From Streptomyces sp. BV286 (lineage in GTDB: Bacteria > Actinomycetota > Actinomycetes > Streptomycetales > Streptomycetaceae): DNA of 64,000 bases. Positions 16,325 to 25,378 of this stretch are shown here, one piece after another. Every line of letters begins with the position of its first letter. The stretch's first letter is position 1. The notes beneath the pieces are model-generated. The model was given only the letters and a program-made list of their open reading frames with translations, did no database searches and was not told the DNA's origin. The stretch is from assembly GCF_019090165.1 (NCBI RefSeq), contig NZ_JAHRIB010000203.1, positions 1 to 64,000 of the forward strand. Direction: 5' to 3'. Made by a program: the position numbers and the translations under genes.

Positions 16325-17341
16325 ATGCGCGGAGCAGTCATTCACGCCCCCGGCGACGTGCGCTTCGAGGAGCTGGACGATCCGAGGATCAGCCGTCCGA
16401 CGGACGCCGTCATCCGGACGGTCGCCACCTGCGTGTGCGGTTCGGACCTGTGGCCCTACCGCGGCGCGGAGCCGGTGGACGAGCCCCATCCGATGGGGCA
16501 CGAGTACGTCGGCGTCGTCGAGGAGGTCGGCAGCGAGGTCACCAACGTCAAGCCGGGCCAGTTCGTGGTCGGCTCGTTCGCCACCTCGGACAACACCTGC
16601 CCGAACTGCCTGGCCGGCTGGCAGTCCAGCTGTCTGCACCGGGAGTTCATGAGCACCTGCCAGGCCGACTACGTCCGCATTCCCCACGCCCACGGCACGC
16701 TCGTCGCCACCGACGAGCACCCGTCCGCCGATCTGGTGCCCAGCCTGCTGGCCGTCTCCGATGTGATGGGCACCGGCTGGTACGCCGCCGTCGCCGCCGA
16801 AGTGGGCCCGGGCTCGACCGCGGTGGTCGTCGGTGACGGCGCGGTCGGCCTGTGCGGTGTCATCGCCGCCAAGGAACTCGGCGCCGAGCGGATCATCGCC
16901 ATGAGCCGGCACGCCTCCCGCCAGAAGCTGGCCGTCGAATTCGGCGCGACCGACATCGTCACCGAGCGCGGTGAGGAAGGCGCCGCCCGTGTGAAGGAGC
17001 TGACGAACGGCATCGGCGCCGACTCGGTCCTGGAGTGTGTCGGCACGTCCGAGTCGATGCGGCAGGCCCTGCACTGCGCACGGCCCGGAGGCAGCGTCGG
17101 CTTCGTCGGTGTCCCGCACGACGTGGCGATCGACGGCCAGGAGCTGTTCTTCTCGCACGTGGGTCTGCGCGGCGGCCCCGCCCCGGTCCGGCGCTTCCTG
17201 CCCGACCTGATCGGCCGTGTCCTGGACGGCAGGATCGACCCGGGCAGGGTCTTCGACCTCACTCTGCCGCTGGAGCAGGTGGCCGAGGGCTACAGGGCGA
17301 TGGACGAGCGCCGCGCCATCAAGGCCCTCCTGACGCCCTGA
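16325..17341 (+). CDS. Zinc-dependent medium-chain alcohol dehydrogenase
   Basis: NAD(P)-dependent oxidoreductase of the MDR family, 338 residues. Catalytic zinc ligands are Cys in CVCGSDLWPY and His-Glu in GHEYVGVVEE. The structural-zinc loop reads SDNTCPNCLAGWQSSC, where the first cysteine of the usual four is replaced, a form seen in this subfamily. The Rossmann motif is VVVGDGAVGLCGVIAA. ATG at 16325 follows GAAGGAAG. It is divergent from the MmyB-like regulator and leads a run of redox genes, so it probably belongs to that regulator's target set. Substrate unknown. Confidence 0.9.
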   Translation: MRGAVIHAPGDVRFEELDDPRISRPTDAVIRTVATCVCGSDLWPYRGAEPVDEPHPMGHEYVGVVEEVGSEVTNVKPGQFVVGSFATSDNTCPNCLAGWQSSCLHREFMSTCQADYVRIPHAHGTLVATDEHPSADLVPSLLAVSDVMGTGWYAAVAAEVGPGSTAVVVGDGAVGLCGVIAAKELGAERIIAMSRHASRQKLAVEFGATDIVTERGEEGAARVKELTNGIGADSVLECVGTSESMRQALHCARPGGSVGFVGVPHDVAIDGQELFFSHVGLRGGPAPVRRFLPDLIGRVLDGRIDPGRVFDLTLPLEQVAEGYRAMDERRAIKALLTP

Positions 17342-17417
17342 ACCCGTGAACCGTCCCACCGCCGGGGGCGGGCATCCACAGTCCGGCCCCGGCGCCCCCT
17401 CCGACCAAGGACTCACC

Positions 17418-18101
17418 GTGACCACCTTCGCTCTCATCGGTGCCGGCCCCGGCCTCGGGCTCGCCACCGCCCGACGCTTCGCCGCGGCCGGCCACTCCGT
17501 CGCCCTGCTCTCTCGCAACGCCCAGAACCTGGACGACCTGGCGGCCGGGCTGGCCCGTGACGGCGTTCAGGCCCGCGGCTTCCCCGCCGACGTCCTCGAC
17601 ACCGCCTCCCTCACCGCCGCCCTGCGCGCCGCCGCCGACGCCCTTGGGCCCGTCGAGATCCTCCAGTACAGCCCCGTGCCCCGCGCCGACTTCATGAAGC
17701 CGGTCCTCGACACCGGCGCCGACGACCTCGACGCCCCGCTCGCCTTCTCCGTCAAGGGCCCCGTCACCGCGGTGACCGCCGTCCTGCCCGGTATGCGCGA
17801 ACTCGGCCGCGGCACCCTGCTGTTCGTCAACGGCTCCAGCGCCGTACGGCCCAACCCGAACGTCGCCGGCACCTCCGTGGCGTTCGCCGCCGAAAGCGCC
17901 TACGCCCGCATGCTCCACGACGCCCTGGCCCCGGAGAACATCCACGCCGCGCAGCTGATCGTCCCCGGCGCCATCCGGCCCGACGCCGAGCACAGCAGCC
18001 CCGCCGCACTGGCCGAGCGCCTTTACGGCATGCACACCGAGCGCGACGGCTTCCGCCACTACGCCGAGGCCCTGCCGACCGAAACGCCGGACGGCCCGTG
18101 A
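17418..18101 (+). CDS. SDR-family Rossmann protein with degenerate active site
   Basis: A 227-residue short-chain-dehydrogenase-like protein. The nucleotide-binding loop GAGPGLGLATAR is intact, and VNGSSAVR marks the Ser strand. Where the Tyr-x-x-x-Lys pair is expected the sequence reads AFAAESAY, giving Phe and Ser instead, so classical oxidoreductase chemistry is doubtful. It may bind a cofactor without catalysis or use another mechanism. GTG at 17418 was chosen as the start nearest the first beta strand; the frame is open back to 17346. It overlaps the next lipoprotein gene by four bases. Confidence 0.8.
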   Translation: MTTFALIGAGPGLGLATARRFAAAGHSVALLSRNAQNLDDLAAGLARDGVQARGFPADVLDTASLTAALRAAADALGPVEILQYSPVPRADFMKPVLDTGADDLDAPLAFSVKGPVTAVTAVLPGMRELGRGTLLFVNGSSAVRPNPNVAGTSVAFAAESAYARMLHDALAPENIHAAQLIVPGAIRPDAEHSSPAALAERLYGMHTERDGFRHYAEALPTETPDGP

Positions 18102-18649
18102 CCGCGGCCGCCCCTCTCGGCCTCGCCCGTGGTGCCGTGGCCGCGGCTCTCCTGCTTGCCGTGACCGCATGCACCGACAGCTCGCCGTCCCCCCGGTCCT
18201 CGTCCGGGGCGACGTCCACGTCCCCGAACACGCCGGAGCGAAGGACGACGAGTCCCGCACCCTCCACACCCCCTGGCAGGTCCACCGCCATGAAGATCCG
18301 GATCACCATCGACGGCACCCCGGTCGCCGCCACGCTCAACGACAGCGCCACCGCCCGGGACTTCGCCGCCCTGCTCCCCCTCACCCTGAACCTGACCGAC
18401 TTCCACGAGAACGAGAAGATCGCCGACCTGCCCCGCCGGCTGTCCACCTCCGGCGCCCCCGACGGAGTCCGTCCCCGTACCGGCGACCTCGCCTACTACG
18501 CGCCCTGGGGCAACCTCGCCATCTACTACCGCGACGGTTCCCCCAGCCCCGGCAACGACCTGATCGTCCTGGGCCACATGCCCGAAGGCGCCACGGCACA
18601 ACTCGCCGACAACGACGAGGTCAGGGTCACCGTCGAAGACGCCTCCTGA
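18098..18649 (+). CDS. Lipoprotein with cyclophilin-like domain
   Basis: A 183-residue exported lipoprotein. GTG at 18098 overlaps the previous stop (GTGA). The signal peptide ends in lipobox AVTAC (Cys near 25), followed by a Ser/Thr/Pro linker to about 60. The rest, from MKIRITIDGTPVAATLNDSA, matches the cyclophilin-like (TM1367/DUF-type) beta-barrel fold, including NDSATARDFAALLP and PWGNLAIYYRD. Such domains are often found as free cytoplasmic proteins beside oxidoreductases; here one has gained a lipoprotein signal. An internal ATG before MKIRIT could give a cytoplasmic form. Function unknown. Confidence 0.75.
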   Translation: MTAAAPLGLARGAVAAALLLAVTACTDSSPSPRSSSGATSTSPNTPERRTTSPAPSTPPGRSTAMKIRITIDGTPVAATLNDSATARDFAALLPLTLNLTDFHENEKIADLPRRLSTSGAPDGVRPRTGDLAYYAPWGNLAIYYRDGSPSPGNDLIVLGHMPEGATAQLADNDEVRVTVEDAS

Positions 18650-18716
18650 GCTCCCCGCAGCCTGGTGGCCCCTCCCCCGGCGCGCGGTCCCCGATCCACG
18701 ACAGGAGAAGCACGAC

Positions 18717-19484
18717 ATGAACCCCACCTACGACTTCGCCGGCCAGGTCGCCCTCGTCACCGGAGCCGGCTCCGGCATGGGCCTGGCGACCGCCCGCGCC
18801 TTCGCGGAGTCCGGGGCCGCCGTCGCCCTCACCGACATCGACGAAGCCGCCCTGAACGCCGCCACGAAGGAACTCACCGACGCCGGCCACAAGGTCCTCG
18901 GCCTCACCTGTGATGTCACCGACGAGGACCAGGTCGCCGCCGCGGTCGACCGAACCGTGGAGACCTTCGGCCGCCTCGACATGGCGTACAACAACGCCGG
19001 CATCCAGATCCCGCCCAGCGACGCCGCCGACGAACCCGCCGAGCGGTTCGACCGCGTCAACGCCATCAACCTCCGCGGCGTGTGGGCCTGCATGAAGCAC
19101 GAACTGCGGCACATGCGCGCCCAAGGCAGCGGAACCGTCGTCAACTGCTCCTCACTCGGCGGTCTCGTCGGTCTCCCCGGCCGCGCCTCGTACCACGCCG
19201 CCAAACACGGTGTGATCGGCCTGACCACCAGCGCCGCCCTCGAATACGCGCCCCGGGGCATCCGCATCAACGCCGTCTGCCCCGGCACGATCGACACGCC
19301 CATGGTCAGCGACATGATCGGCAAGGGAGAGCTCGACCGCGCCGAGGCCGAGGCCAACCAGCCCATCAACCGTCTGGGCACAGCCGAGGAGATCGCCCAG
19401 GCCGTCCTGTGGCTGTGCAGCCCCGGAGCCGGATTCGTCGTCGGCGTCGCCCTCCCCGTCGACGGCGGCTACGTTGCCCGGTAG
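18717..19484 (+). CDS. SDR-family oxidoreductase
   Basis: Classical short-chain dehydrogenase/reductase of 255 residues. Seen in order: TGAGSGMGLA cofactor loop, NNAG, catalytic Ser in NCSSLGG, YHAAK active site and the PG motif in VCPGTIDTPM. Asp in ALTDIDEAA at the end of strand 2 favours NAD over NADP. AGGAG lies upstream of ATG at 18717. It ends the redox gene run that begins with the zinc dehydrogenase; MmyB-like regulators are commonly paired with an SDR, which fits. Substrate not predictable. Confidence 0.92.
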   Translation: MNPTYDFAGQVALVTGAGSGMGLATARAFAESGAAVALTDIDEAALNAATKELTDAGHKVLGLTCDVTDEDQVAAAVDRTVETFGRLDMAYNNAGIQIPPSDAADEPAERFDRVNAINLRGVWACMKHELRHMRAQGSGTVVNCSSLGGLVGLPGRASYHAAKHGVIGLTTSAALEYAPRGIRINAVCPGTIDTPMVSDMIGKGELDRAEAEANQPINRLGTAEEIAQAVLWLCSPGAGFVVGVALPVDGGYVAR

Positions 19485-19559
19485 GGACCGGCCGCGTGCT
19501 TCATGTCACCGTCCGGGCTGCGGCAAAGTCCGCCGTCGTGGGACGCCTCCCCCTACAGT

Positions 19560-19765
19560 GGCCTGTGCAGCTGGTTCGCCCCGTCCGCCAGGCGGGATGC
19601 GTCGCAAGAGGGAACCCGGTGGGAATCCGGGACTGCCCCGCAGCGGTGAGCGGGAACGACCGCCGTCATACGCACTGGGTCCGGTGAACAGGGCCTGGGA
19701 AGCGACGGCCAGTAGGTGTCCTCCGTACGGAGGACGTGCTCGCGAGTCCGAAGACCTGCCCGTTG
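19560..19765 (+). promoter_or_regulatory. Cobalamin (B12) riboswitch upstream of metE
   Basis: The leader carries cobalamin-riboswitch signatures in order: AGAGGGAACCCGGTGGGAATC (split: AGAGGGAACC then GGTGGGAATC), ACTGCCCCGCAGCGGTGAGC, the CTGGGAAGCGACGGCCAGTA core, a TCCTCCGTACGGAGGA peripheral hairpin and the B12-box-like GCGAGTCCGAAGACCTGCC. It ends about 180 bases before the metE start. In actinomycetes such switches turn off B12-independent MetE when B12 permits MetH. Boundaries are approximate. Confidence 0.9.
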
Positions 19766-19941
19766 CCCGCGCGCGATCCCTCGTGCGCGGCCATCCCGGT
19801 GACCTCGTGGGCGGGTCGGCGTACATGTCTGACGGAGGACCGCGCCGTTTCGCGCGGGATCGGCTCCGTCGGGCTCGTCACCCCTTCGCGTTCGCGTTCC
19901 GTCCCGGGATCCCAGGGAGATATCTCGCGAAGGAGATTTCC

Positions 19942-22260
19942 GTGACAGCGAAGTCCGCGACCGCGGCAGCACGTGCCACCGTGTACGGCTACCCCCGCCA
20001 GGGACAGCACCGGGAACTGAAGAAGGCGATCGAGGGCTACTGGAAGGGCCGGGTCGACGCCGACACCCTCCGGACCACCGCCGCCGGCCTGCGCCGGACG
20101 AACTGGCTGCAGTTGACCGGGGCCGGCCTCCACGAGGTGCCCACCGGCGACTTCTCGTACTACGACCACGTCCTGGACACCAGCGTCATGGTCGGCGCGA
20201 TCCCCGCACGACACCGTGCCGCCGTCGAGGCGGACGCGCTGGACGGCTACTTCGCCATGGCGCGCGGCACCCAGGACGTGGCCCCGCTGGAGATGACCAA
20301 GTGGTTCGACACCAACTACCACTACCTGGTTCCGGAGTTGGGCCCTGACACCGTCTTCGCGGCCGACTCCACGAAGCAGGTCTGCGAGCTGCGGGAGGCC
20401 CTCGCCCTCGGCCTCACCGCCCGTCCCGTCCTCGTCGGCCCCGTCACCTATCTCCTGCTGGCCAAGCCCGCCCCCGGCGTGGCCGCCGACTTCGACCCGC
20501 TGACGCTTCTCGACCGGCTGCTGCCCGTGTACGCCGAGGTCGTCGCCGACCTGCGCGCGGCGGGCGCCGAGTGGGTACAGCTCGACGAACCGGCCCTCGT
20601 CCAGGACCGCACCCCCGCCGAGCTGAACGCCGCCACCCGCGCCTACCGCGACCTCGGAAGGCTCCCCGACCGCCCGAAGCTGCTGGTCGCCTCGTACTTC
20701 GACCGGCTCGGCGACGCACTGCCGGTGCTGGCCAAGGCTCCGGTCGACGGCCTCGCCCTCGACTTCACCGGGGCGGCCGCCGCCAACCTGGACGCGCTCG
20801 CCGCCGTGGGCGGGCTGCCCGGCAGGCGTCTGGTCGCCGGTGTCGTCGACGGCCGCAACATCTGGGTCAACGACCTGGCCGAATCACTCGCCACACTCGG
20901 CACCCTGCTGGGCCTGGCCGGCCGGGTCGACGTGGCCGCCTCCTGCTCCCTGCTGCACGTGCCCCTCGACGCCACCGCGGAACGAGACATCGAACCGCAG
21001 GTCGCGCGCTGGCTCGCCTTCGCCCGTCAGAAGACGGCCGAGATCGCCGTCCTCGCCAAGGGCCTCACGGGCGGCACCGACACGATCGCGGCCGAACTCG
21101 CCGCCAACCGGGCCGACCTGGCCTCCCGCGCGACCTCGCCGATCACCCGCGACCCGGCCGTCCGGGCCCGCGCCGCCGCCGTCACGGACGCCGACGCCCG
21201 CCGTTCCCAGCCGTACACCGAACGGGCCGCCGCGCAGCGCGCCCGTCTGAGGCTGCCTCTTCTGCCGACCACCACCATCGGCTCCTTCCCGCAGACGAGC
21301 GACCTGCGCACCGCGCGGGCCGACCTGCGCGCCGGACGGATCGACAGCGCCGGGTACGAGGAGCGCATCAGGGCCGAGATCGGCGAGGTGATCTCGTTCC
21401 AGGAGAAGACCGGACTCGACGTGCTCGTGCACGGCGAGCCCGAACGCAACGACATGGTCCAGTACTTCGCCGAACAGCTCACCGGCTACCTCACCACACA
21501 GCACGGCTGGGTCCAGTCCTACGGCACCCGTTACGTCCGCCCGCCGGTCCTGGCCGGGGACATCTCCCGCCCCGAGCCGATGACGGTGCGCTGGACCACG
21601 TACGCGCAGTCACTCACCCCCAAGCCGGTCAAGGGCATGCTCACCGGCCCGGTCACCATGCTCGCCTGGTCCTTCGTCCGCGACGACCAGCCGCTCGGCG
21701 ACACCGCCCGCCAGGTCGCCCTCGCCCTGCGCGACGAGGTCGACGACCTGGAATCCGCGGGGAGTTCGGTCATCCAGGTGGACGAACCCGCGCTGCGGGA
21801 GACACTGCCGCTGCGCGCCGCCGACCGTCCCGCCTATCTGGCGTGGGCCACCGAGGCGTTCCGGCTCAGCACGGGCGGGGTACGGGCGGACACCCAGATC
21901 CACACCCACATGTGCTACGCCGAGTTCGGCGACATCGTCCGGGCCATCGACGACCTCGACGCCGACGTCATCAGCCTGGAGGCGGCCCGCTCGCACATGC
22001 AGGTCGCCCGGGAGCTGGCCGGGCACGGCTATCCGCGCGAGGCCGGACCCGGTGTGTACGACATCCACTCCCCGCGTGTGCCGAGCACCGGCGAGGCGGC
22101 AGCCCTGCTCCGCAAGGGACTTGAGGCCATTCCGGCCGAACGGCTGTGGGTCAATCCCGACTGCGGTCTGAAGACCCGCGGCTGGCCCGAGACCCGGGCC
22201 TCCCTGGAGAACCTGGTCACCGCGGCCCGGACGGTCCGCACCGAGCTGTCCGCGTCCTGA
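19942..22260 (+). CDS. metE: Cobalamin-independent methionine synthase
   Basis: Transfers the methyl group of 5-methyltetrahydrofolate-polyglutamate to homocysteine without B12. The 772-residue protein has two barrels: the N-terminal Meth_synt_1 half (YGYPRQGQHRELKKA near residue 14) and the C-terminal catalytic half from about 435 (LPTTTIGSFPQT). Zinc ligands are in HTHMCYAEF and near the end in NPDCGLKTR. GTG at 19942 follows GAAGGAG; the open frame further upstream is the riboswitch leader. The riboswitch implies expression only when B12 is scarce. Confidence 0.96.
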   Translation: MTAKSATAAARATVYGYPRQGQHRELKKAIEGYWKGRVDADTLRTTAAGLRRTNWLQLTGAGLHEVPTGDFSYYDHVLDTSVMVGAIPARHRAAVEADALDGYFAMARGTQDVAPLEMTKWFDTNYHYLVPELGPDTVFAADSTKQVCELREALALGLTARPVLVGPVTYLLLAKPAPGVAADFDPLTLLDRLLPVYAEVVADLRAAGAEWVQLDEPALVQDRTPAELNAATRAYRDLGRLPDRPKLLVASYFDRLGDALPVLAKAPVDGLALDFTGAAAANLDALAAVGGLPGRRLVAGVVDGRNIWVNDLAESLATLGTLLGLAGRVDVAASCSLLHVPLDATAERDIEPQVARWLAFARQKTAEIAVLAKGLTGGTDTIAAELAANRADLASRATSPITRDPAVRARAAAVTDADARRSQPYTERAAAQRARLRLPLLPTTTIGSFPQTSDLRTARADLRAGRIDSAGYEERIRAEIGEVISFQEKTGLDVLVHGEPERNDMVQYFAEQLTGYLTTQHGWVQSYGTRYVRPPVLAGDISRPEPMTVRWTTYAQSLTPKPVKGMLTGPVTMLAWSFVRDDQPLGDTARQVALALRDEVDDLESAGSSVIQVDEPALRETLPLRAADRPAYLAWATEAFRLSTGGVRADTQIHTHMCYAEFGDIVRAIDDLDADVISLEAARSHMQVARELAGHGYPREAGPGVYDIHSPRVPSTGEAAALLRKGLEAIPAERLWVNPDCGLKTRGWPETRASLENLVTAARTVRTELSAS

Positions 22261-22265
22261 CCTCA

Positions 22266-22303
22266 CCCCTGGTTCCGCCGCGGGTCCGCGGCGGAGCCAG
22301 GGG
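22266..22303. terminator. Bidirectional hairpin between metE and siderophore permease
   Basis: CCCCTGGTTCCGCCGCGG pairs with CCGCGGCGGAGCCAGGGG over 18 positions with one wobble, six bases beyond the metE stop. It can serve both converging genes. Confidence 0.8.
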
Positions 22304-22323
22304 CTGTCGGGGGCCGGCCGGGG

Positions 22324-24390
22324 CTACCGTCGGCTCCGTACCAGCAGATACAGGAAGTACGGCGTGCCGATCACCGCTGTCATCAGGCCGGCGCCCAGCT
22401 GGGCGGGGGCGATGACCGTGCGGCCCAGCAGGTCGGCCGTGCAGACGAGTGCCGCGCCGAGCAGGACGGCCACCGGCACCACCCGGACGTGCCGCCGGCC
22501 CACGAGGGCGCGTGCCGCGTGCGGGGCGACGAGGCCCACGAAGCCGATGGTGCCGGCCGAGGCGACGGCGGTCGCGCTGAGCAGCACACCCACCACGAGG
22601 AATCCGAGCCTGGCCCGGGACAGTCCGAGGCCCAGGAGCCGCGGGGTGTCTCCGTCCAGGGAGACGAGGTCCAGCTCGACCCGCCGGGCGACCGCGACGA
22701 CGAGACCGAGCACCAGTACCAGCGCGACGGGCAGGACGTCCGGCATGGTCCGGCCGTACGTCGAACCGGACAGCCAGGTCAGCGCCTTCGTGGCGTTGAA
22801 CGGATCGGTGAGCACGATGAGCAGGCTGATCAGCGCCGCGGTACCGGCGGCCATGCCGATACCGACGAGAACCAGCCGGTTCTGCTGGTAGCCGCCCCGC
22901 GCGGCGAGCCCGAAGACGACCACGGAAGTCGCGGCCGCGCCCGCGAAGGCGGCACCCGCGATACCCCAGGTGCCGGCGGCGGGCACGGTGGTGACGAGGA
23001 GGACGGCTCCCAGTCCGGCTCCGCCGGACACGCCCAGGACCCCCGGCTCCGCGAGCGGGTTGCGGGTCACGGCCTGGATGAGCGTGCCGGCCAGCGCGAG
23101 CGCGGCGCCCGCGCACAGGGCCGCGAGCACCCGTGGCGTCCGGGTGTCGAGGACGAAGGAGACGGCCTGGCCTGCCCTCCCCTGGGCCCAGTTCACGAGG
23201 TCGCCGAGCAGGAGTTTGCTGTCGCCCAGCAGAGCTCCGGCGATCGTGACGCCGACGACCGCGGCGACGAGGGCGACCAGGGTCACCAGGAACGCCGTCC
23301 GGCTGGGGATGCGCAGCCGGTCCGGTGCCTCGGCCCCTGACGTGTCCCGCAGTCGCAGGGCCATCACGACCAGGAACACGGCACCGACCAGGCTGGTGAC
23401 GACGCCGGTGGGCACGGCGACGGCCGTGTCCGAGGGCACGAGGGCCCGCAGCAGCACGTCCGATCCGAGCACCAGTCCCGCGCCGACGACACCGGCCACG
23501 GGCAGGACCGTACGGATGCGGACGAAGCCCCGGAAGCGGCGGGCGAGCGGACGCACCAGGGCCGGTGCGCACAGGCCGACGAAACCGATGGGCCCGGCGA
23601 GCGTGACCGCCGCGGCGGAGAGCAGGGACGCCAGTACGACGACGGTGACCCGGGTCGTCCGGACGGGGACGCCCAGTCCACGGGCGGCGTCGTCACCGAG
23701 GGCGAGGGCGTCGACCCGGCGGGCCGTCAGCAGCAGGCCGACGAGGCCGACCAGGGCGATGGGCAGCATCTGCAGGACGCCGTCGAAGCCGTTCTGGCTG
23801 ATGCTGCCCTGGTTCCACTGGTAGAGGCCCTGCGTCTGCTCGGGGAACAGCAGGAGCAGCCCCTCCGTCACGGAGTTGAGGCCCAGTGCCAGCGCGGTGC
23901 CGGCCAGGACCAGTCGTACGGTGCCCGTGCCGAGGCCGGACAGCGCGAGGACGACGGCCGCGGCCAGGAGCCCGCCGACGAAGGCGATTCCGGAGGAGGC
24001 GAGCAGCGGGAGCGACACACCGGTGGCGCCGGCCAGGCCGAGGGCGAGGTACGAACCGGCGTTCACCGCGAGGGTGTCGGGGGAGGCGAGGACGTTGCGG
24101 CTGACGGCCTGCAGCACGGCGCCGGCCACGCCGAGGATGACGCCGACGAGGATGCCGGCGACCATCCGCGGCAGCCGGGAGGCGATCACGACGGACGCGT
24201 CGCCCGGATCGGCCCGGCCGGTCAGGGCCTTGAACACCTCGGCCGGTCCGACGGCGGCGGTGCCCTGGGTGATGTCGACGACGGCGAGGGCCGCGACCAG
24301 GAGGACGAGCGCGGCCGTCACCGCGGCCGCGCCCGTCCGGGACGCGGCCGTCGGCCGACGGAGGGCGGGGGGCGTGGCGGTGACGGCCAT
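22324..24390 (-). CDS. Fused FecCD-type ferri-siderophore ABC permease (two permease domains)
   Basis: Membrane channel of an iron-siderophore importer. The 688-residue protein contains two consecutive FecCD domains (about 30-345 and 350-688), each with about ten helices and the family motifs (NPLAEPGVLGVSGGAGLGA in the second half, GLCAPALVRPLARR and GLVAPHAARALVGRR as ATPase-contact loops). The fusion replaces the usual heterodimer, as in FhuB. It begins seven bases after the binding-protein stop on the same strand, third in an ATPase-binding protein-permease operon led by an iron box. Confidence 0.93.
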   Translation of the reverse strand: MAVTATPPALRRPTAASRTGAAAVTAALVLLVAALAVVDITQGTAAVGPAEVFKALTGRADPGDASVVIASRLPRMVAGILVGVILGVAGAVLQAVSRNVLASPDTLAVNAGSYLALGLAGATGVSLPLLASSGIAFVGGLLAAAVVLALSGLGTGTVRLVLAGTALALGLNSVTEGLLLLFPEQTQGLYQWNQGSISQNGFDGVLQMLPIALVGLVGLLLTARRVDALALGDDAARGLGVPVRTTRVTVVVLASLLSAAAVTLAGPIGFVGLCAPALVRPLARRFRGFVRIRTVLPVAGVVGAGLVLGSDVLLRALVPSDTAVAVPTGVVTSLVGAVFLVVMALRLRDTSGAEAPDRLRIPSRTAFLVTLVALVAAVVGVTIAGALLGDSKLLLGDLVNWAQGRAGQAVSFVLDTRTPRVLAALCAGAALALAGTLIQAVTRNPLAEPGVLGVSGGAGLGAVLLVTTVPAAGTWGIAGAAFAGAAATSVVVFGLAARGGYQQNRLVLVGIGMAAGTAALISLLIVLTDPFNATKALTWLSGSTYGRTMPDVLPVALVLVLGLVVAVARRVELDLVSLDGDTPRLLGLGLSRARLGFLVVGVLLSATAVASAGTIGFVGLVAPHAARALVGRRHVRVVPVAVLLGAALVCTADLLGRTVIAPAQLGAGLMTAVIGTPYFLYLLVRSRR

Positions 24391-24397
24391 GACCTCG

Positions 24398-25378
24398 TTA
24401 CTTCGTCAGCGCGTCGACGAGGGCGTCGATGTACGCCTCCATCGACTTGGGACCGCCGAACATCCAGATGCCGTCGGGCAGTCGGTGCACGTCACCGGAC
24501 TTCACGAACGGCAGGGAGGTCCACACCGCGTTCTTCGCGAGCGCACCGGTGAAGGGAGTGCTGCCCTTGTCGTCGTCGTTGCCGATGTAGGCGAACCGGG
24601 TGTCCTTGGGCAGGGCGGTGAGGCCTTCGACGTCGGTGGTGCCGAGACCGTAGGCCGCGTCGCCCTTGACCTTCCAGGCGTTCTTCAGGCCGAGACGCTC
24701 GTTGACGCTGCCTATGAGGGAACCGCTGGTGTACGGGCGCAGGGAGACCTGGTTGGAGGTCACGTAACCGTCGGCGAAGGCGATGTCCGCGCCGGCGAGG
24801 TCGGCGTCGGCGAGGGCCTTCCTGCCCTCGGTGATCTTGGCCTCGAAGGCGGCGCGGACCGTCTTGGCCTTGTCGGTGGTGCCGGTGGCCTTGGCGATGA
24901 GGTCGAGGTTCTCCGTCATCTGCCCGATCTGGTCGGAGGCGTCCGCCGACTTGATCCCCAGCACCGGGGCGATCTTGCGCAGCTGCTTCACGGCCGAGGG
25001 CGGCAGGTCGGAGGAGGCCACGATGAGGTCGGGCGAGAGGGACGCGACGGTGTCCATGCTCGGCTCGCCGCGGGTGCCGATGTCCTTCGGCTCGTTCTTC
25101 AGCGGGACGGCGGTGTCCCAGGTCTTGTAGCCCTTGACGTCGGCGACGCCGACGGGGTCGACGCCGAGCGTGACGAGGCTCTCGACCTCGTTCCACTCGG
25201 TGGCGACGACCTTGGTGGCCGGGCCGTCGAGCTTGATCTTGGCGCCGGTGGAGTCGGTGAGGGTGATGGCCTCCGAGGGCTTCTCGGTCTTGTCGGCGGC
25301 AGGCTCGGTGGTGCCGCAGGCGGTGAGGGTGAGCGCCGCGGCGGTGGTGGCGGCCGCGGTGAGCAGGAGGCGTCTCAT
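24398..25378 (-). CDS. Ferri-siderophore-binding lipoprotein
   Basis: Extracytoplasmic receptor for the importer. The 326-residue protein has a lipoprotein signal ending LTLTACG (Cys near 21) and a TroA/FepB-like Peripla_BP_2 fold joined by a long helix. Motifs include VVATEWNEVESLVTLGVDPVG and SPDLIVASS. ATG at 25378 overlaps the ATPase gene stop by four bases, giving translational coupling. The siderophore type cannot be told; hydroxamates are common ligands of this group. Confidence 0.9.
   Translation of the reverse strand: MRRLLLTAAATTAAALTLTACGTTEPAADKTEKPSEAITLTDSTGAKIKLDGPATKVVATEWNEVESLVTLGVDPVGVADVKGYKTWDTAVPLKNEPKDIGTRGEPSMDTVASLSPDLIVASSDLPPSAVKQLRKIAPVLGIKSADASDQIGQMTENLDLIAKATGTTDKAKTVRAAFEAKITEGRKALADADLAGADIAFADGYVTSNQVSLRPYTSGSLIGSVNERLGLKNAWKVKGDAAYGLGTTDVEGLTALPKDTRFAYIGNDDDKGSTPFTGALAKNAVWTSLPFVKSGDVHRLPDGIWMFGGPKSMEAYIDALVDALTK

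Noticed and set aside
16325..17341. Loss of a structural-zinc cysteine as a sign of a broken dehydrogenase
   Set aside because: The SDNTCPxC form recurs in this MDR subgroup and the rest of the protein is intact.
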